A stretch of 64,000 nt of DNA from CAVSXS01 sp963767715 (GCA_963767715.1 CAVYFA010000013.1:1-64000), one strand, 5' to 3'. Counted from the stretch's first letter, positions 36,112 through 45,657 are shown. Notes: generated by a model not told the origin, from the sequence alone. Program-made: numbers and translations.

Positions 36112-39100
36112 CTAGACCCGCACATCCTTGCGTTTCAGGAAGTAAGCCGTCAGGGCTCCTAGAATGACGATCATTGCCGCCAGGATAAACCAGCAGAGCA
36201 AGAGGTGGAGAGTTGCCTGACCCTGGCTATTCGTTGAAAAGAGTGTGCCCTGGTAGGTCCAGGTATCCGATCCGATCTTGTCGCCGTGGATACCGACGCT
36301 CGAACCAGAAGCTGCCATGCCCCAGCGCACGGCAAAAATGGAGCTGAAGATCTGCAAAGCCGGGCTGTTGATCTGGAACAGCAGGCCGGAGAAAATCACC
36401 TGCGGGATCAGGATGATCGGGATGAAACTCACGGCGCGATCATTGTTCGGGGCAAGCGCGGAGACCGTCAGGCCGAGCATCAGCCCGGCAAATGAGGTCA
36501 GCGCCATGGTGATGTACACCTCTATGGAGGCCGGGAGGACGATGCCCTGCTGGATCGGTGCAACGGCATTGACGACAAGCACGAGAACGGCGCTCTGGAT
36601 CAGACAGAGCGCGCCCATCACGATGATCTTCGAGAACATATAAGGCGCGATGCCCAGGTTCACCGTGCGCTCGCGCCGGTAGATGGGCGCCTCTTTGACG
36701 ATTTCGCGCGCCCCGTTGATGCAGCCGAACATGAGCGCCGCGAAAGCCATAATGAACAGGTATTTCTGCGCATCCCCGCCGCTGCCGGGCTCGATGAAAG
36801 CCTGCAGAGCCTGCTTCGGGTCGCCATTGCCCTGTTGATTGATGATCGCCTGCGCGCGGGGGTCGCCGCTGTTCAGAAAATCTTGAACGCTTATGCAGTC
36901 AAACCTGTTGATGGCTTCCGGCGCCTGGGGGATATGAATGCCGGTGCCGGGCGGGTTGAGGTTGCATTTCGCAATGCTCGTTGGGCCGAAGGTTCCGTGT
37001 CCGCCTCCGAGCAGCATAAAGCACAGGATTAACGCAATGATAGGAGCTTGCAACAATAAAATGAGCAGGTTGCCCCTATCATTCCTGAGCAACTCCAGAT
37101 AACGCCTGGAGAGCAGGGAGAATTGTTTCCAGGGGTCGCCGCGCTTAGGCTGGACGACTTCCGCGGTTTGCGGCAGCCGGCTCATCTGCTCTACCGGGCT
37201 CTGTTTGAGCGGATCGACCACGTATTGCCTGTACTGCGGTGACGCCTTGAAACGCGCCTCGGCCTCAGCCGGAATGTTGGGGTTCTCTACGGTTGGCTCC
37301 AGCGCGCTATAAATCTCGGCGAAATCGGTTTTGCCAAAATAGGACTTTGCCTCGTCGGGTGGACCGAAGTAGGCCAGGCGGCCACCCTGCGCCAGGAAGC
37401 AGATGTAATCACATGTGTTGATGTTGTTTGTGGCGTGCGTCACCAGCACGATGGTGTGGCCCTTGTCGGCCAGCTTGCGCAGCAGGAACATCATCTTGCG
37501 GTCCAGGCCAGGATCCAGGCCCGAGGTCGGCTCATCCAGGAAGAAGATACTCGGATTCGCGAGCAGTTCAAGGGCGATGGAGACGCGCTTGCGCTGGCCG
37601 CCCGAAAGCTTGCTGACGAGCAGTTTACGGCGGAACTTCATATCCACGTCGTCCAGCACCTCGTCGATGCGCTGTTTGATCTGCTCTTCAGTAAAGTCGT
37701 CGGGCAGGCGCATCCTGGCGGTGTAGTACAGGGCGCGTTCAACCGTGAGGTCGCGGTGGATGATATCGTCCTGCGGCACATAGCCCAACTGCGTGCTGAA
37801 GGCGGCGAGGTGGTGGTAATAATCTTTGCCGTTGTAGTAAACGCCTCCTTTTTGCGCCGGTCGCAGGCCATTGAGGGCATCCATTAGCGTCGATTTCCCC
37901 GCGCCTGAGCCTCCTACCAGGGCAACGAACTTGCGGGGCGGAATAGCTAGCGAGATATCATTGATAAGGATGGTGCGATTATTGCCCTCTTTATACAGGC
38001 TGAGCGCGTCGATGCGTATGCCGGCACTCTCGTCGCTCTGTGTCAGTTGAGTACCCGTGTAGGTCAGGTTGAAGGGGCCAATGCGAATTTCGTCGCCGGG
38101 CTTCAGCAACTGCTCATGGATGCGCTGGCCATTGACATAGACGTGATTGGTGCTGCCCAGGTCAACGATGCGGTAGCCGCCTTGCATCTGCTCGAGGCGC
38201 GCGTGGTGGCCAGAGACCTGGGGATGGTTCAGCACAACCATATTGCCGGGGAGGCGACCGATTGTAATGACTGGTGCGCCAAGTGGAATGGGGCGAATCT
38301 CTGGCACGATATCCTGCGCGGCTCCGCTGCCATCGTTATAGGAAATCGTTACGAGCGTCCCGTGTTCATCGCCGACGCGGAAGAAATCGCCGCGTGCCAA
38401 CGGCTTGCGGAACTGCTGGTCCCCAGGGATGTGCCGGCCTTGATAGATGATACCATTGAGGGTGCGCCCGCGCGCCGGGTGCGGATGAACGAACACGTAC
38501 TGGTTGCCTTCGCGCACAATCTGGGCGTGGAAGCCAGAAACGACCGGCTCGCTGATCACCAGGTCGTTGGAGGGATCGCGGCCAATATTGATTTCCTGCT
38601 TTGTCAGCGGCATCGTCTGCCTGTTCGGATGCGTATTCGAGCTAACCTCGATCGTTGGTATACCGGCTGGCGCGCCCTTTGAAACCGCATCGGTGGCGAC
38701 GGGCTGGTTGAGGTTCAGGGGTGGCATACTCGCCGGCATCACCGGCGGTGGGCCGGCGTATGCCTGGTTTCCAGCCTGCTGCACTCGCTGAAGTGGCTGT
38801 GACGGTTGGGGTACGTGATAGCCAGGAGGCGCATACTGCTGCGCCGGCTGAGGGGCTGTGTTGAGAGCTCCCGCTCCCGGCATGTCGGGCGATAGCAGGA
38901 AGAGGAACGTTGTACCTGTCCCCAGTGAGATGGTGTCCCGGTCGTTAATCGGGCTTTGCTGCACGTCGCGGGAATTAACAGATATCGTATTCTGGAGCGC
39001 AATCTTCTCAATGCTCCATTGGCCGCCATTATTGACCAGCCTGGCGTGCTGGCGCGAAACCAGCGGATCTGAAATAACAATATCGTTGGTTGGTTCGCGC

Positions 39101-39204
39101 CCAATCGTCAAGATCGGCTTATTGATCGGTATCGTGCGGCCGGCCAGTGGGCCGGTGATAAATCGAATAGACCCCAATCCTTGTGACCTGTTAACCACAT
39201 CCAT
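36112..39204 (-). CDS. Triple-FHA ABCG-type transporter (FHA-FHA-FHA-NBD-TMD)
   Basis: A 1030-aa single-chain transporter. Three FHA phosphothreonine-binding domains come first: about 12-110 (TIGREPTNDIVISDPLVSRQH), about 175-290 (IGRDPSNDLVISEP, SGFHAQI) and about 310-390 (TIGRLPGNMVVLNHP, SGHHARLEQ, DLGSTNHVYVNG). The ABCG-type ATPase is about 400-640, with GGSGAGKSTLMDALNGL, SKLSGGQRKRVSIALELL and IFFLDEPTSGLDPG. An ABC2 membrane domain is at about 710-1030. The FHA domains imply control by Thr phosphorylation. GAGGAG precedes the ATG, and a consensus promoter lies upstream. Cargo is unknown. Confidence 0.92.
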   Translation of the reverse strand: MDVVNRSQGLGSIRFITGPLAGRTIPINKPILTIGREPTNDIVISDPLVSRQHARLVNNGGQWSIEKIALQNTISVNSRDVQQSPINDRDTISLGTGTTFLFLLSPDMPGAGALNTAPQPAQQYAPPGYHVPQPSQPLQRVQQAGNQAYAGPPPVMPASMPPLNLNQPVATDAVSKGAPAGIPTIEVSSNTHPNRQTMPLTKQEINIGRDPSNDLVISEPVVSGFHAQIVREGNQYVFVHPHPARGRTLNGIIYQGRHIPGDQQFRKPLARGDFFRVGDEHGTLVTISYNDGSGAAQDIVPEIRPIPLGAPVITIGRLPGNMVVLNHPQVSGHHARLEQMQGGYRIVDLGSTNHVYVNGQRIHEQLLKPGDEIRIGPFNLTYTGTQLTQSDESAGIRIDALSLYKEGNNRTILINDISLAIPPRKFVALVGGSGAGKSTLMDALNGLRPAQKGGVYYNGKDYYHHLAAFSTQLGYVPQDDIIHRDLTVERALYYTARMRLPDDFTEEQIKQRIDEVLDDVDMKFRRKLLVSKLSGGQRKRVSIALELLANPSIFFLDEPTSGLDPGLDRKMMFLLRKLADKGHTIVLVTHATNNINTCDYICFLAQGGRLAYFGPPDEAKSYFGKTDFAEIYSALEPTVENPNIPAEAEARFKASPQYRQYVVDPLKQSPVEQMSRLPQTAEVVQPKRGDPWKQFSLLSRRYLELLRNDRGNLLILLLQAPIIALILCFMLLGGGHGTFGPTSIAKCNLNPPGTGIHIPQAPEAINRFDCISVQDFLNSGDPRAQAIINQQGNGDPKQALQAFIEPGSGGDAQKYLFIMAFAALMFGCINGAREIVKEAPIYRRERTVNLGIAPYMFSKIIVMGALCLIQSAVLVLVVNAVAPIQQGIVLPASIEVYITMALTSFAGLMLGLTVSALAPNNDRAVSFIPIILIPQVIFSGLLFQINSPALQIFSSIFAVRWGMAASGSSVGIHGDKIGSDTWTYQGTLFSTNSQGQATLHLLLCWFILAAMIVILGALTAYFLKRKDVRV

Positions 39205-39273
39205 AACTGGCTCCTCGCTAGAAAATATGATTGGCGACCCGCGTGTACGGTCGATTTGTCAGAGCGCAAAGCA

Positions 39274-39302
39274 ATTATACTGTAGTGGTAGGTTGCTGGC
39301 AA
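39274..39302 (-). promoter_or_regulatory. Promoter of the FHA-ABC transporter gene
   Basis: On the minus strand, TTGCCA (39297-39302), a 17-nt spacer and a perfect TATAAT (39274-39279). This leaves a leader of about 60 nt. It separates this gene from the DUF4097-like gene that ends at 39320. Confidence 0.65.
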
Positions 39303-39319
39303 TACGCGAAAATGTGGTA

Positions 39320-40828
39320 TCACGCTTTATGCAACGTAATATCGCCGGAGACATCGACGGTCAGGATCAGCAACGCCGTCGGTTGGGGTTGAGCATTGGG
39401 GAGAAGTGGGCCGAAATAACTCGAAGTGCCGTCGGAATTCTGCTTGACGGCGATATTGAAATCACTGATGATCTTGCCCTGGTTGGCGATAGTCGCGCCA
39501 AGTAGCACATTGATTGGCTGCGTAACGGTTGAAGGCGTGATGAACGTCACATCGATGTTTCCGGTGCCGGTTTTCATGGCGTACCAGGGCTGCTGGTTCG
39601 ATGCGCCGGACGGAGCGACGGGAGTGCCGGTGCAGGGATTGACGGTCGGCGGTTTGTCAGTCTCGGTCTGTAGTATCCCCGCGAAGTCCACATTTCCGAT
39701 GCGAGCTTGCAGGCATGAACCGGCAGAGAGCAAGCCGCCTTTGACAGAGATGTTGCCGGTATCATCGGTCAGCGAGAGCAGGCCGTTGAAATTCTGGACA
39801 GAAATATTGCCCTTTTGCGTGGTACTGCTGAGCATGAAGGTTGCGGCTGGATTCAGTTGCGGCGGAAGCGTAATCAGCATATCCACCGAATCGCTGCCGG
39901 TGTTGGGCAGGGTCGTCGTGACCGCCAGGCATTTGGCGGAGGTACAGCCTGACTTGACGGCGACAGTGATACGCGCGAACTCGGCGGTCGCGTTGCTCTG
40001 GCTGCTGGCCTGAGTTCTTTTAATGTATGTGAGCGAGCCTGATGTCGAAGCGCTACCGGTGGTGACGCTCACATTGCCTACCGGATTCTGGATAACAAGC
40101 TGGCTAGTACTCGCCGTGATCGGCAGTGATACCGTCTGTTGCTTGTCAGAATAGATAGAGGTGCCGATATTGAAGCCCGGAATAACGTTAGGAAGGCTGT
40201 GGAACACCAGGACCGCCAGAACAATGATGATGATGGCAACTGTGACGAAGCCGCCTGCGCAGCCGATCAGCAGAGTAGACCAGGCCCTGCGTCGTGGACG
40301 AGCTTGCCCAGTCTCTTTCGTTGGAGGAGTGAGAGGCGCCGATCGGGTGCGGGTTCCCGGAGCAGGCGTATCGATAGGGTAATTGTCGTCTTCGCGCGGA
40401 TAAACCGGCGGGCGCGGATATCGCCTGGGCTGTTCAGGGCGCCGGCGTTGTTGGTACTGCTCGTACTCTTCGCCATCCGAGCGTAAATCGCGTGGTTGCC
40501 GCCTGCGGGGAGGCTCCGTCTGGCGGTTTTGCTCGTACTCTTCATCAATGCGGTACCCGCGTGGTTGTCGCCTGGGATTCGATGAGCGCTGTCCAGTCGC
40601 TGGCGATGTTGGCCTCTGCTGTGATGTTTGCTGGCGTTGATAGCCGGTCGTATCGCGCGTCGGTGTAAAGCGGCGCCGGGCAGGTGGAAGCTGCCTGCTA
40701 CGTTTCTGCTGCATGCCATCCTGCGAGGGACGTGGACGCGGCTGGCGAGGTCGAGCGCGATCGGGACGATACTCACCCGATTGTGGCTCATCCCAATCGT
40801 CCCGCCTTGTATCATTTTCTCTGCTCAT
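39320..40828 (-). CDS. Membrane-anchored DUF4097-like protein with a disordered Arg/Gln/Pro tail
   Basis: Residues 1 to about 185 are low-complexity and basic (many R, Q, P, Y; for example RPRQPRPRPSQDG). One membrane helix lies at about 186-215 (LLIGCAGGFVTVAIIIIVLAV). The outside part (about 225-502) is a beta-solenoid-like DUF4097 region with repeats such as LVIQNPVGNVSVTTGS, LSLTDDTGNISVKGG and KTGTGNIDVTFITP. Function unknown; related proteins are putative envelope adhesins. The ATG overlaps the stop of the MFS gene (ATGA) with AGAAGG upstream, so they are coupled. Confidence 0.75.
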   Translation of the reverse strand: MSRENDTRRDDWDEPQSGEYRPDRARPRQPRPRPSQDGMQQKRSRQLPPARRRFTPTRDTTGYQRQQTSQQRPTSPATGQRSSNPRRQPRGYRIDEEYEQNRQTEPPRRRQPRDLRSDGEEYEQYQQRRRPEQPRRYPRPPVYPREDDNYPIDTPAPGTRTRSAPLTPPTKETGQARPRRRAWSTLLIGCAGGFVTVAIIIIVLAVLVFHSLPNVIPGFNIGTSIYSDKQQTVSLPITASTSQLVIQNPVGNVSVTTGSASTSGSLTYIKRTQASSQSNATAEFARITVAVKSGCTSAKCLAVTTTLPNTGSDSVDMLITLPPQLNPAATFMLSSTTQKGNISVQNFNGLLSLTDDTGNISVKGGLLSAGSCLQARIGNVDFAGILQTETDKPPTVNPCTGTPVAPSGASNQQPWYAMKTGTGNIDVTFITPSTVTQPINVLLGATIANQGKIISDFNIAVKQNSDGTSSYFGPLLPNAQPQPTALLILTVDVSGDITLHKA

Positions 40829-42597
40829 TGTGACCTTCTTTTTAGAGCCGGAAGACCTTCTCTACTCGCCAGGATATATGGTGATGATCGTTTCCCCTCT
40901 AAAAAGAGGGCGGGTAAAACAGCCACGAGAGATATTATACCAGCAGCGAGAAAGATGGACGTGTAAACTTCGTGTCCAGCGGATGTGCTATATTGAGCGA
41001 GTGCCGCATTGTAGGCCGCGTCGAAGGGCTTTGCCCCGGCGGGCGGTTGGAAGGCGACCATAATGGCGTGGAAGCGGCCAAGCCCCCACGAGGTCAGCGC
41101 GGCGAGTCCGATAATCATACCGGTCATACGCAGGACGGTGACGATCGAAGATGCCATGCCCATCTGCGTTGATCGTACGGCATTAATGGCTGTCGTACCT
41201 ATCGGAGCAATCACGAGGCCGAAGCCCAGGCCGCCGATGACCGTGCTGGTGGTAATTTGAAGCCAGTTCACATTGAGGGGCCACAGGTGCATCAGGAAAA
41301 AGCCTAGCGCTGTCAGGAACAGCCCTAGCACCGCTGTGATGCGACAGGTGATACGCGGACAGAGGTAGCCACCCAGCAACGCGCCGACGGGTATCAGGGC
41401 GGTCAGGCGCAGCAATGCCAGCCCGCTATCCAGGGCGCTGCCACCCAGCACCGTATCGACGAAGAAGGGGATATCGACCATGGCGATAATCAACGCTGCG
41501 CCCACTAGCAAGCTAACGAGGGAAGACGCCGAAAATGCCGCGCGCCGGAATGCAGACAACTCGACGATAGGCAGGATGTGGCCGGCATGGGCTTGCGACG
41601 CCCGCGCTCTGTCCTCGACTTCGGTCCAACCGGAGCTGTTTACTCGTTCTGCGCGGCCGATCCACCATTCCAGAGCGACGAAGGCCGCCAGCAGGAGCAG
41701 GGATGCCCCGATCAGCCATGGATTATTCTGAATGGGCGACGCCTTTGGGTCGGCGGTCACTGCTGTTGAGGCGGTGACGGCTTCTTGCGATAGTCCCAGG
41801 CTGAGGCAGGCCAGCGATGCACCCAACAGCAGCGCACCAACGATATCAACGCGGCCCCTACTTTGGACAGCCGGAATTGCATCCGGGGTCGCAGGTTGTA
41901 ATGACAGCGACTGACGGGAGGGGATGTACCGCCAGGTGAAGAGGGCCAGAACGGCGACGATAGGCAGGTTGAGATAAAAGATGGCCTGCCAGCCCAGCGT
42001 TTGGACGACTACGGCTCCGTAGAGCGGCCCCAGTACGCCGCCCGTCTCCATAACCATGCCGATCAGCCCCAGCGCGAGGCTGCGCTGCTTCTCACCATAG
42101 AAATCGCCCGCGACAGCCATCGCAACAGGAATGAGCGCACCGCCGCCGATTGCCTGGATGAAACGCGCCGCTACCAGCCAGACCAGGCCGGGCGAGAGCG
42201 TGCCGGGTGCGCCGATGTTGTCCGGCGAGGCGACATTCAAGCCGAGATGCTGGAGAAAGCTGATATCAATCGCGTTGCCCAGGTCGAGCGAGCGAGCGCA
42301 GAGAAGCGATCCGGCGGCGAAGATGCCGAGGCAGAGCAAGAATATGCTGCGCCGCCCAAACATATCGGAGACGCGTCCCATTAGCGGCATGGCAATGATA
42401 TAGCCGAGCAAGTAGCCACTGACGATCCAGGCGGCGCGGTCGAGCTGCTGTACACTGATCGAGAGGTCGGTGATTATGCGCGGAAGAGCTGTCACCACGA
42501 CCGTTTGATCGAGCGCCGTGAGGAATACGGCGCAGCACGCTGCCAGCATTGCTAGCAGAGCCGTTCTATCGCGCGGCATCGCTTTCCTCTGTTGCAT
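40825..42597 (-). CDS. 14-TM MFS transporter, DHA2 (EmrB/QacA) family
   Basis: About 590 aa with fourteen predicted helices. It has the DHA2 N-terminal motif FLTALDQTVVVTALPRI, motif A GRVSDMFGRRSIF, and ARFIQAIGGGALIPVAMAV followed by GLIGMVMETGGVLGPLYG (motif C region). An extra polar segment between helices 2 and 3 region (LDLGNAIDISFLQHLGLNV) would face outside. It is a proton-driven exporter of drugs or lipids. ATG at 42597 (GGAG upstream) and at 42579 (AGAGG, 6 nt) are both plausible. It lies 36 nt downstream of an LprG/LppX-like lipoprotein gene and is coupled to the DUF4097 gene. Confidence 0.9.
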   Translation of the reverse strand: MQQRKAMPRDRTALLAMLAACCAVFLTALDQTVVVTALPRIITDLSISVQQLDRAAWIVSGYLLGYIIAMPLMGRVSDMFGRRSIFLLCLGIFAAGSLLCARSLDLGNAIDISFLQHLGLNVASPDNIGAPGTLSPGLVWLVAARFIQAIGGGALIPVAMAVAGDFYGEKQRSLALGLIGMVMETGGVLGPLYGAVVVQTLGWQAIFYLNLPIVAVLALFTWRYIPSRQSLSLQPATPDAIPAVQSRGRVDIVGALLLGASLACLSLGLSQEAVTASTAVTADPKASPIQNNPWLIGASLLLLAAFVALEWWIGRAERVNSSGWTEVEDRARASQAHAGHILPIVELSAFRRAAFSASSLVSLLVGAALIIAMVDIPFFVDTVLGGSALDSGLALLRLTALIPVGALLGGYLCPRITCRITAVLGLFLTALGFFLMHLWPLNVNWLQITTSTVIGGLGFGLVIAPIGTTAINAVRSTQMGMASSIVTVLRMTGMIIGLAALTSWGLGRFHAIMVAFQPPAGAKPFDAAYNAALAQYSTSAGHEVYTSIFLAAGIISLVAVLPALFLEGKRSSPYILASREGLPALKRRSQ

Positions 42598-42633
42598 CTC
42601 AGCTATTCTCCGCAAAAATTGGGTTCTATCGTT

Positions 42634-43422
42634 CTACAAAATGGCCATTACAATAGAGGTACCGCTTGGCGGATCGATGGTAATGACTTCGTTGAATTTT
42701 GAGAGCGTGATAGTGCGTGATGTTTGAGTGGTGTCGCCCTGTGCTGCCGGGCCTTTGATGATGATCTGGTAAGGCAGGTTATCGGATTTACCGATGCAGG
42801 CGGACACATCATCGAGCGTGCCAGACGGCGCGCCACCACCGGTGATGCCGGCCAGGTAGACCGGGTCGAGTTTGCCATTGATCAGCCAGCAACTGGTACC
42901 CTTGACGCTCGAATCGCTTGGCTGGCTGGGATTCTGGATGTGCCCGAGGATGGCCGAGACGCCCGTTTGCGGATCGGAGAGCGTTCGAGGGTCTATCAGG
43001 CCGGTGGTAGCCTGCCAGCCGCCGAAGAGGTTGATATACTGCTGGTTACCGATGGCGATAATCTGTACCGAATTCCCCTGAATTGTAGCCACAGCTTTGA
43101 GGCGGTCAGGTACTTTGATATCACCATCGGCGCTGGTAATGGGCAGCTTGCCGCTCTGGCCAATCGCCTGGGCCTGCAGGTTGAAATGATAGGCCGTTAC
43201 CTTCTGAATGGCCTTCTGCGCGCTTTTAATCAAGTCTTGCGGGTTGGGAGTCGTGCTGCCGCTACCTCCACACGCCGCCTGGAGAAGAACGAGGACGAAG
43301 AGCAGGGGTATGGCATAGCGAAAGATCGATGATCTACGTGATCTTCGAGAGTTGTGGAGTGTGCTGCCCATGCTTGTTGGCTCTGGTTGTGACGAATAGA
43401 GTGCAAGATCAACGTTGTGCAT
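42634..43422 (-). CDS. LprG/LppX-family lipoprotein
   Basis: The signal sequence is basic then hydrophobic (YAIPLLFVLVLLQAACGG) with lipobox LQAAC. The mature part has DLIKSAQKAIQKVTAYHF, SADGDIKVPDRLKA and NQQYINLFGGWQ, matching the LppX_LprAFG pattern (PF07161 as I recall it), a half-barrel that carries acylated lipids. GAAGGGGG precedes the ATG at 43422. The gene is immediately upstream of a 14-TM DHA2 MFS exporter, the same order as mycobacterial lprG-Rv1410c. I infer lipid or glycolipid export. Confidence 0.82.
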   Translation of the reverse strand: MHNVDLALYSSQPEPTSMGSTLHNSRRSRRSSIFRYAIPLLFVLVLLQAACGGSGSTTPNPQDLIKSAQKAIQKVTAYHFNLQAQAIGQSGKLPITSADGDIKVPDRLKAVATIQGNSVQIIAIGNQQYINLFGGWQATTGLIDPRTLSDPQTGVSAILGHIQNPSQPSDSSVKGTSCWLINGKLDPVYLAGITGGGAPSGTLDDVSACIGKSDNLPYQIIIKGPAAQGDTTQTSRTITLSKFNEVITIDPPSGTSIVMAIL

Positions 43423-43572
43423 GTAACCCCCTTCTCCGCCCTGATCGGCGTCGCTATTACAGCATATTGTACCATAGTTCTAATCGGCTCAAAGGCATTG
43501 CGTGCATCGCCTTTTTTTGGATGTGCCAAGCCTTTTTTCCTACGTTTCTTGTATACACATGTCACGTATGTT

Positions 43573-44409
43573 ATGCTCAAATGGTGTAAGTGTTCCAGAG
43601 AGAAACAAGAGCAAGTTGTGGCAGAGCAAAAGCAGCAACAGGTCAATCTTCCGCTCCGGGTGCGTTTTCGCCTGTCGTCTGAGCGCGCAGGGCGGGAACG
43701 GAAACGAACGGAGGCCGAATTTCCGGCTATCCCTTCGACGGATGATGATGTTCTCGTCACTGCTCCTCCGACAGGGTTTTCTAGCCAGCCAGGGCGCCAG
43801 GGAATGCCTGAGCCACGGACCATCGATGATGCGGCGGGAGCGCTAAAGCAGGTATGCGAGCGGGCGGAGAAAATAGCGGAGGTGGCATCGGAGGCTATCG
43901 AGGTGACGAGCGTCGGTCAGCAGCAGGTGGATCGTGCCAACGAGGGCATGCGCCAGGTACGCGAAGCCACCTTGCAATCGGCGCGTGCCATCAAGCGCCT
44001 GGGTGAGAGTGGACAGGAGATCAACGATACAGTGATGGAGCTAACCGGGCTGACCACGCGCATGAACCTGCTTGCGCTCAACGCCGCGATTGAAGCCGTG
44101 CGCGCGGGCGAGCAGGGCCAGGGATTCGCGGTCATCGCGCAAGAGATTCGCGCGCTGGCTGCCCATAGCGAGGAGGCGTCGCGCAAGGTCGCATCGCGCC
44201 TGCATGCTATCCAGAGCGAGGTAGCGATGGCATCACAGAGCGTTGATACAAGTATCGGGCGCGTCGTCGTACAATGCGAGCTGGTCACTCAGGCGGCTGT
44301 GGCGCTCGATGCCATCGGCATCGTGACCGGACAGATGGCCAATCTCGCCCATGGGCTGGCCGAGATCACCTCTACCTCCCGGCCGGAAGATACTTCTTCA
44401 CCATATTGA
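43573..44409 (+). CDS. Soluble methyl-accepting chemotaxis-like signalling protein
   Basis: No membrane helix from the chosen start. The N-terminal third (about 1-95) is basic and poorly conserved. A shortened MCP signalling helix pair follows, with the hairpin tip NLLALNAAIEAVRAGEQGQG and FAVIAQEIRALAAHSEEA. Such proteins couple sensors to CheA/CheW, but no che gene is in the window. The start is uncertain: ATG at 43573 has no ribosome site, the open frame begins at 43417, and a GTG near 43618 is also possible. Its last 38 nt overlap the convergent receiver gene. Confidence 0.65.
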   Translation: MLKWCKCSREKQEQVVAEQKQQQVNLPLRVRFRLSSERAGRERKRTEAEFPAIPSTDDDVLVTAPPTGFSSQPGRQGMPEPRTIDDAAGALKQVCERAEKIAEVASEAIEVTSVGQQQVDRANEGMRQVREATLQSARAIKRLGESGQEINDTVMELTGLTTRMNLLALNAAIEAVRAGEQGQGFAVIAQEIRALAAHSEEASRKVASRLHAIQSEVAMASQSVDTSIGRVVVQCELVTQAAVALDAIGIVTGQMANLAHGLAEITSTSRPEDTSSPY

Positions 44410-44734
44410 CCAGCTCATCAAGATGAAACGGCTTGGCCAGGAAGTCATCGGCTCCGCAGCCCGCTATCGCTCCCGCAGCCTTGAAGTGTGCCGAGAGCAG
44501 GATTACCGGGATATGCTCGGTCTGCTTGCGGTGCTTCAACTGATGACAAATGACGCGCCCGTCTTCACCCGACAGTAAGATGTCGAGCAGTATCAGATCG
44601 GGGGGATTCTCGATTGGTTGCCGGAAGCAGGTGCTATTCTGGTAGGTATTTGTCTGGTAACCTGCATCATCAAGCACAATTTTTACAACGTCTAGAATAT
44701 CTTGCTGGTCGTCTACGACCCATACGCGTGACAT
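44372..44734 (-). CDS. Single-domain response regulator (receiver only)
   Basis: A 120-aa stand-alone REC domain: VWVVDDQQDILDVV acidic pair, LILLDILLSGEDG phospho-Asp, LLSAHF, and Lys in DDFLAKPFHLDEL. There is no output domain, so it should act by protein contact like CheY or Spo0F. GGGAGG 9 nt upstream decides the ATG at 44734; the frame runs up to 44818. It converges on and overlaps the chemoreceptor-like gene by 38 nt. Confidence 0.88.
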   Translation of the reverse strand: MSRVWVVDDQQDILDVVKIVLDDAGYQTNTYQNSTCFRQPIENPPDLILLDILLSGEDGRVICHQLKHRKQTEHIPVILLSAHFKAAGAIAGCGADDFLAKPFHLDELVNMVKKYLPAGR

Positions 44735-44838
44735 AGTAAGCTGCCTCCCTGCTACGTTAGAACCTGCCCGATGTATAAATACTGCAAAACGCCACTTTTG
44801 CTTGTGATTTGCGAACAAAAAGTATTATATATCGTTTG

Positions 44839-45657
44839 TCAACTGTTCCGGTACCAGATTTTGTCCCATACCTCCCAGAAATTTTCACCCGTGGCAGAGA
44901 CTGTGCGCGGCCCCTCGATAGTAACACCTGTGCGGCCCTTGAAGTCGTTGACGCGGTCGGGAGAGGCGAGATCTATGCGGAAGGTGACGGGTGCGGTGAA
45001 TTTGAACGGCTGCGGCCAATGCTTCATGCTGATGGCCTGGGCCACGCGCATCTCGATCAACGAGCAGGCATCCCTGGGGGCCATGTTGCGCGAAGAGTAG
45101 CGGCCCAGCCCTGTTTTCACGGGGGCTGTCACGACATTTTCACCGAGCAGCGCCGTCACTTCCCGGCAAGTTGCTTCGTCGCCGGAGACGAAGATAGCGG
45201 GCACGTCCCAGCAGCCCGCGACGGCCGCCAGGATTCCGCTTTCGCCCACAAGGGTGTCATTGATGCGGGCGTTATACCACGCTTCCGACGAAACAGTGTG
45301 GCACAGGACGCCATCGGGCGTGCCGGCCATGGCGTGCGCGCCGAGGAAGAGGATCGCGTCGCAACCCTTTTCGAAGGCTTCGATGTAGCGCGCCCAGGGA
45401 TAGCCGAATACATACTGTGCACCAGATTCGAGCCGGTCGGGCAGAAAGCTTTTGAAGCTATACGCGCCGCCCGCGCCGTGACAGTCCACTACGACAATAT
45501 CTCTCGCCCCGGCAGCGCGCGCACCGCGCACCGCAGCATTCATCTCGTCGGTATAGAGCTTGCGCGACTCCTCGTAAAACGGGCTGCCGGCCGAAACCTG
45601 TTCCCACGTCTCGATGCAGGAAACGCCTTCCATATCGCAGAAAATAACAATACGCAT
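44839..45657 (-). CDS. D-aminopeptidase, DppA family (peptidase M55)
   Basis: A 272-aa Zn enzyme that trims D-amino acids from short peptides such as D-Ala-D-Ala. Asp8 and Glu10 are in FCDMEGVSC, His60 is in VVDCHGAGG, and the later His is in LGAHAMAGTPDGVL. NDTLVGESGI gives the remaining acid. Spacing of the first three ligands matches DppA. GAGGAG lies 6 nt before the ATG. It has no signal peptide, so it is cytosolic and probably recycles wall or diet peptides. No dipeptide transporter is adjacent. Confidence 0.9.
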   Translation of the reverse strand: MRIVIFCDMEGVSCIETWEQVSAGSPFYEESRKLYTDEMNAAVRGARAAGARDIVVVDCHGAGGAYSFKSFLPDRLESGAQYVFGYPWARYIEAFEKGCDAILFLGAHAMAGTPDGVLCHTVSSEAWYNARINDTLVGESGILAAVAGCWDVPAIFVSGDEATCREVTALLGENVVTAPVKTGLGRYSSRNMAPRDACSLIEMRVAQAISMKHWPQPFKFTAPVTFRIDLASPDRVNDFKGRTGVTIEGPRTVSATGENFWEVWDKIWYRNS

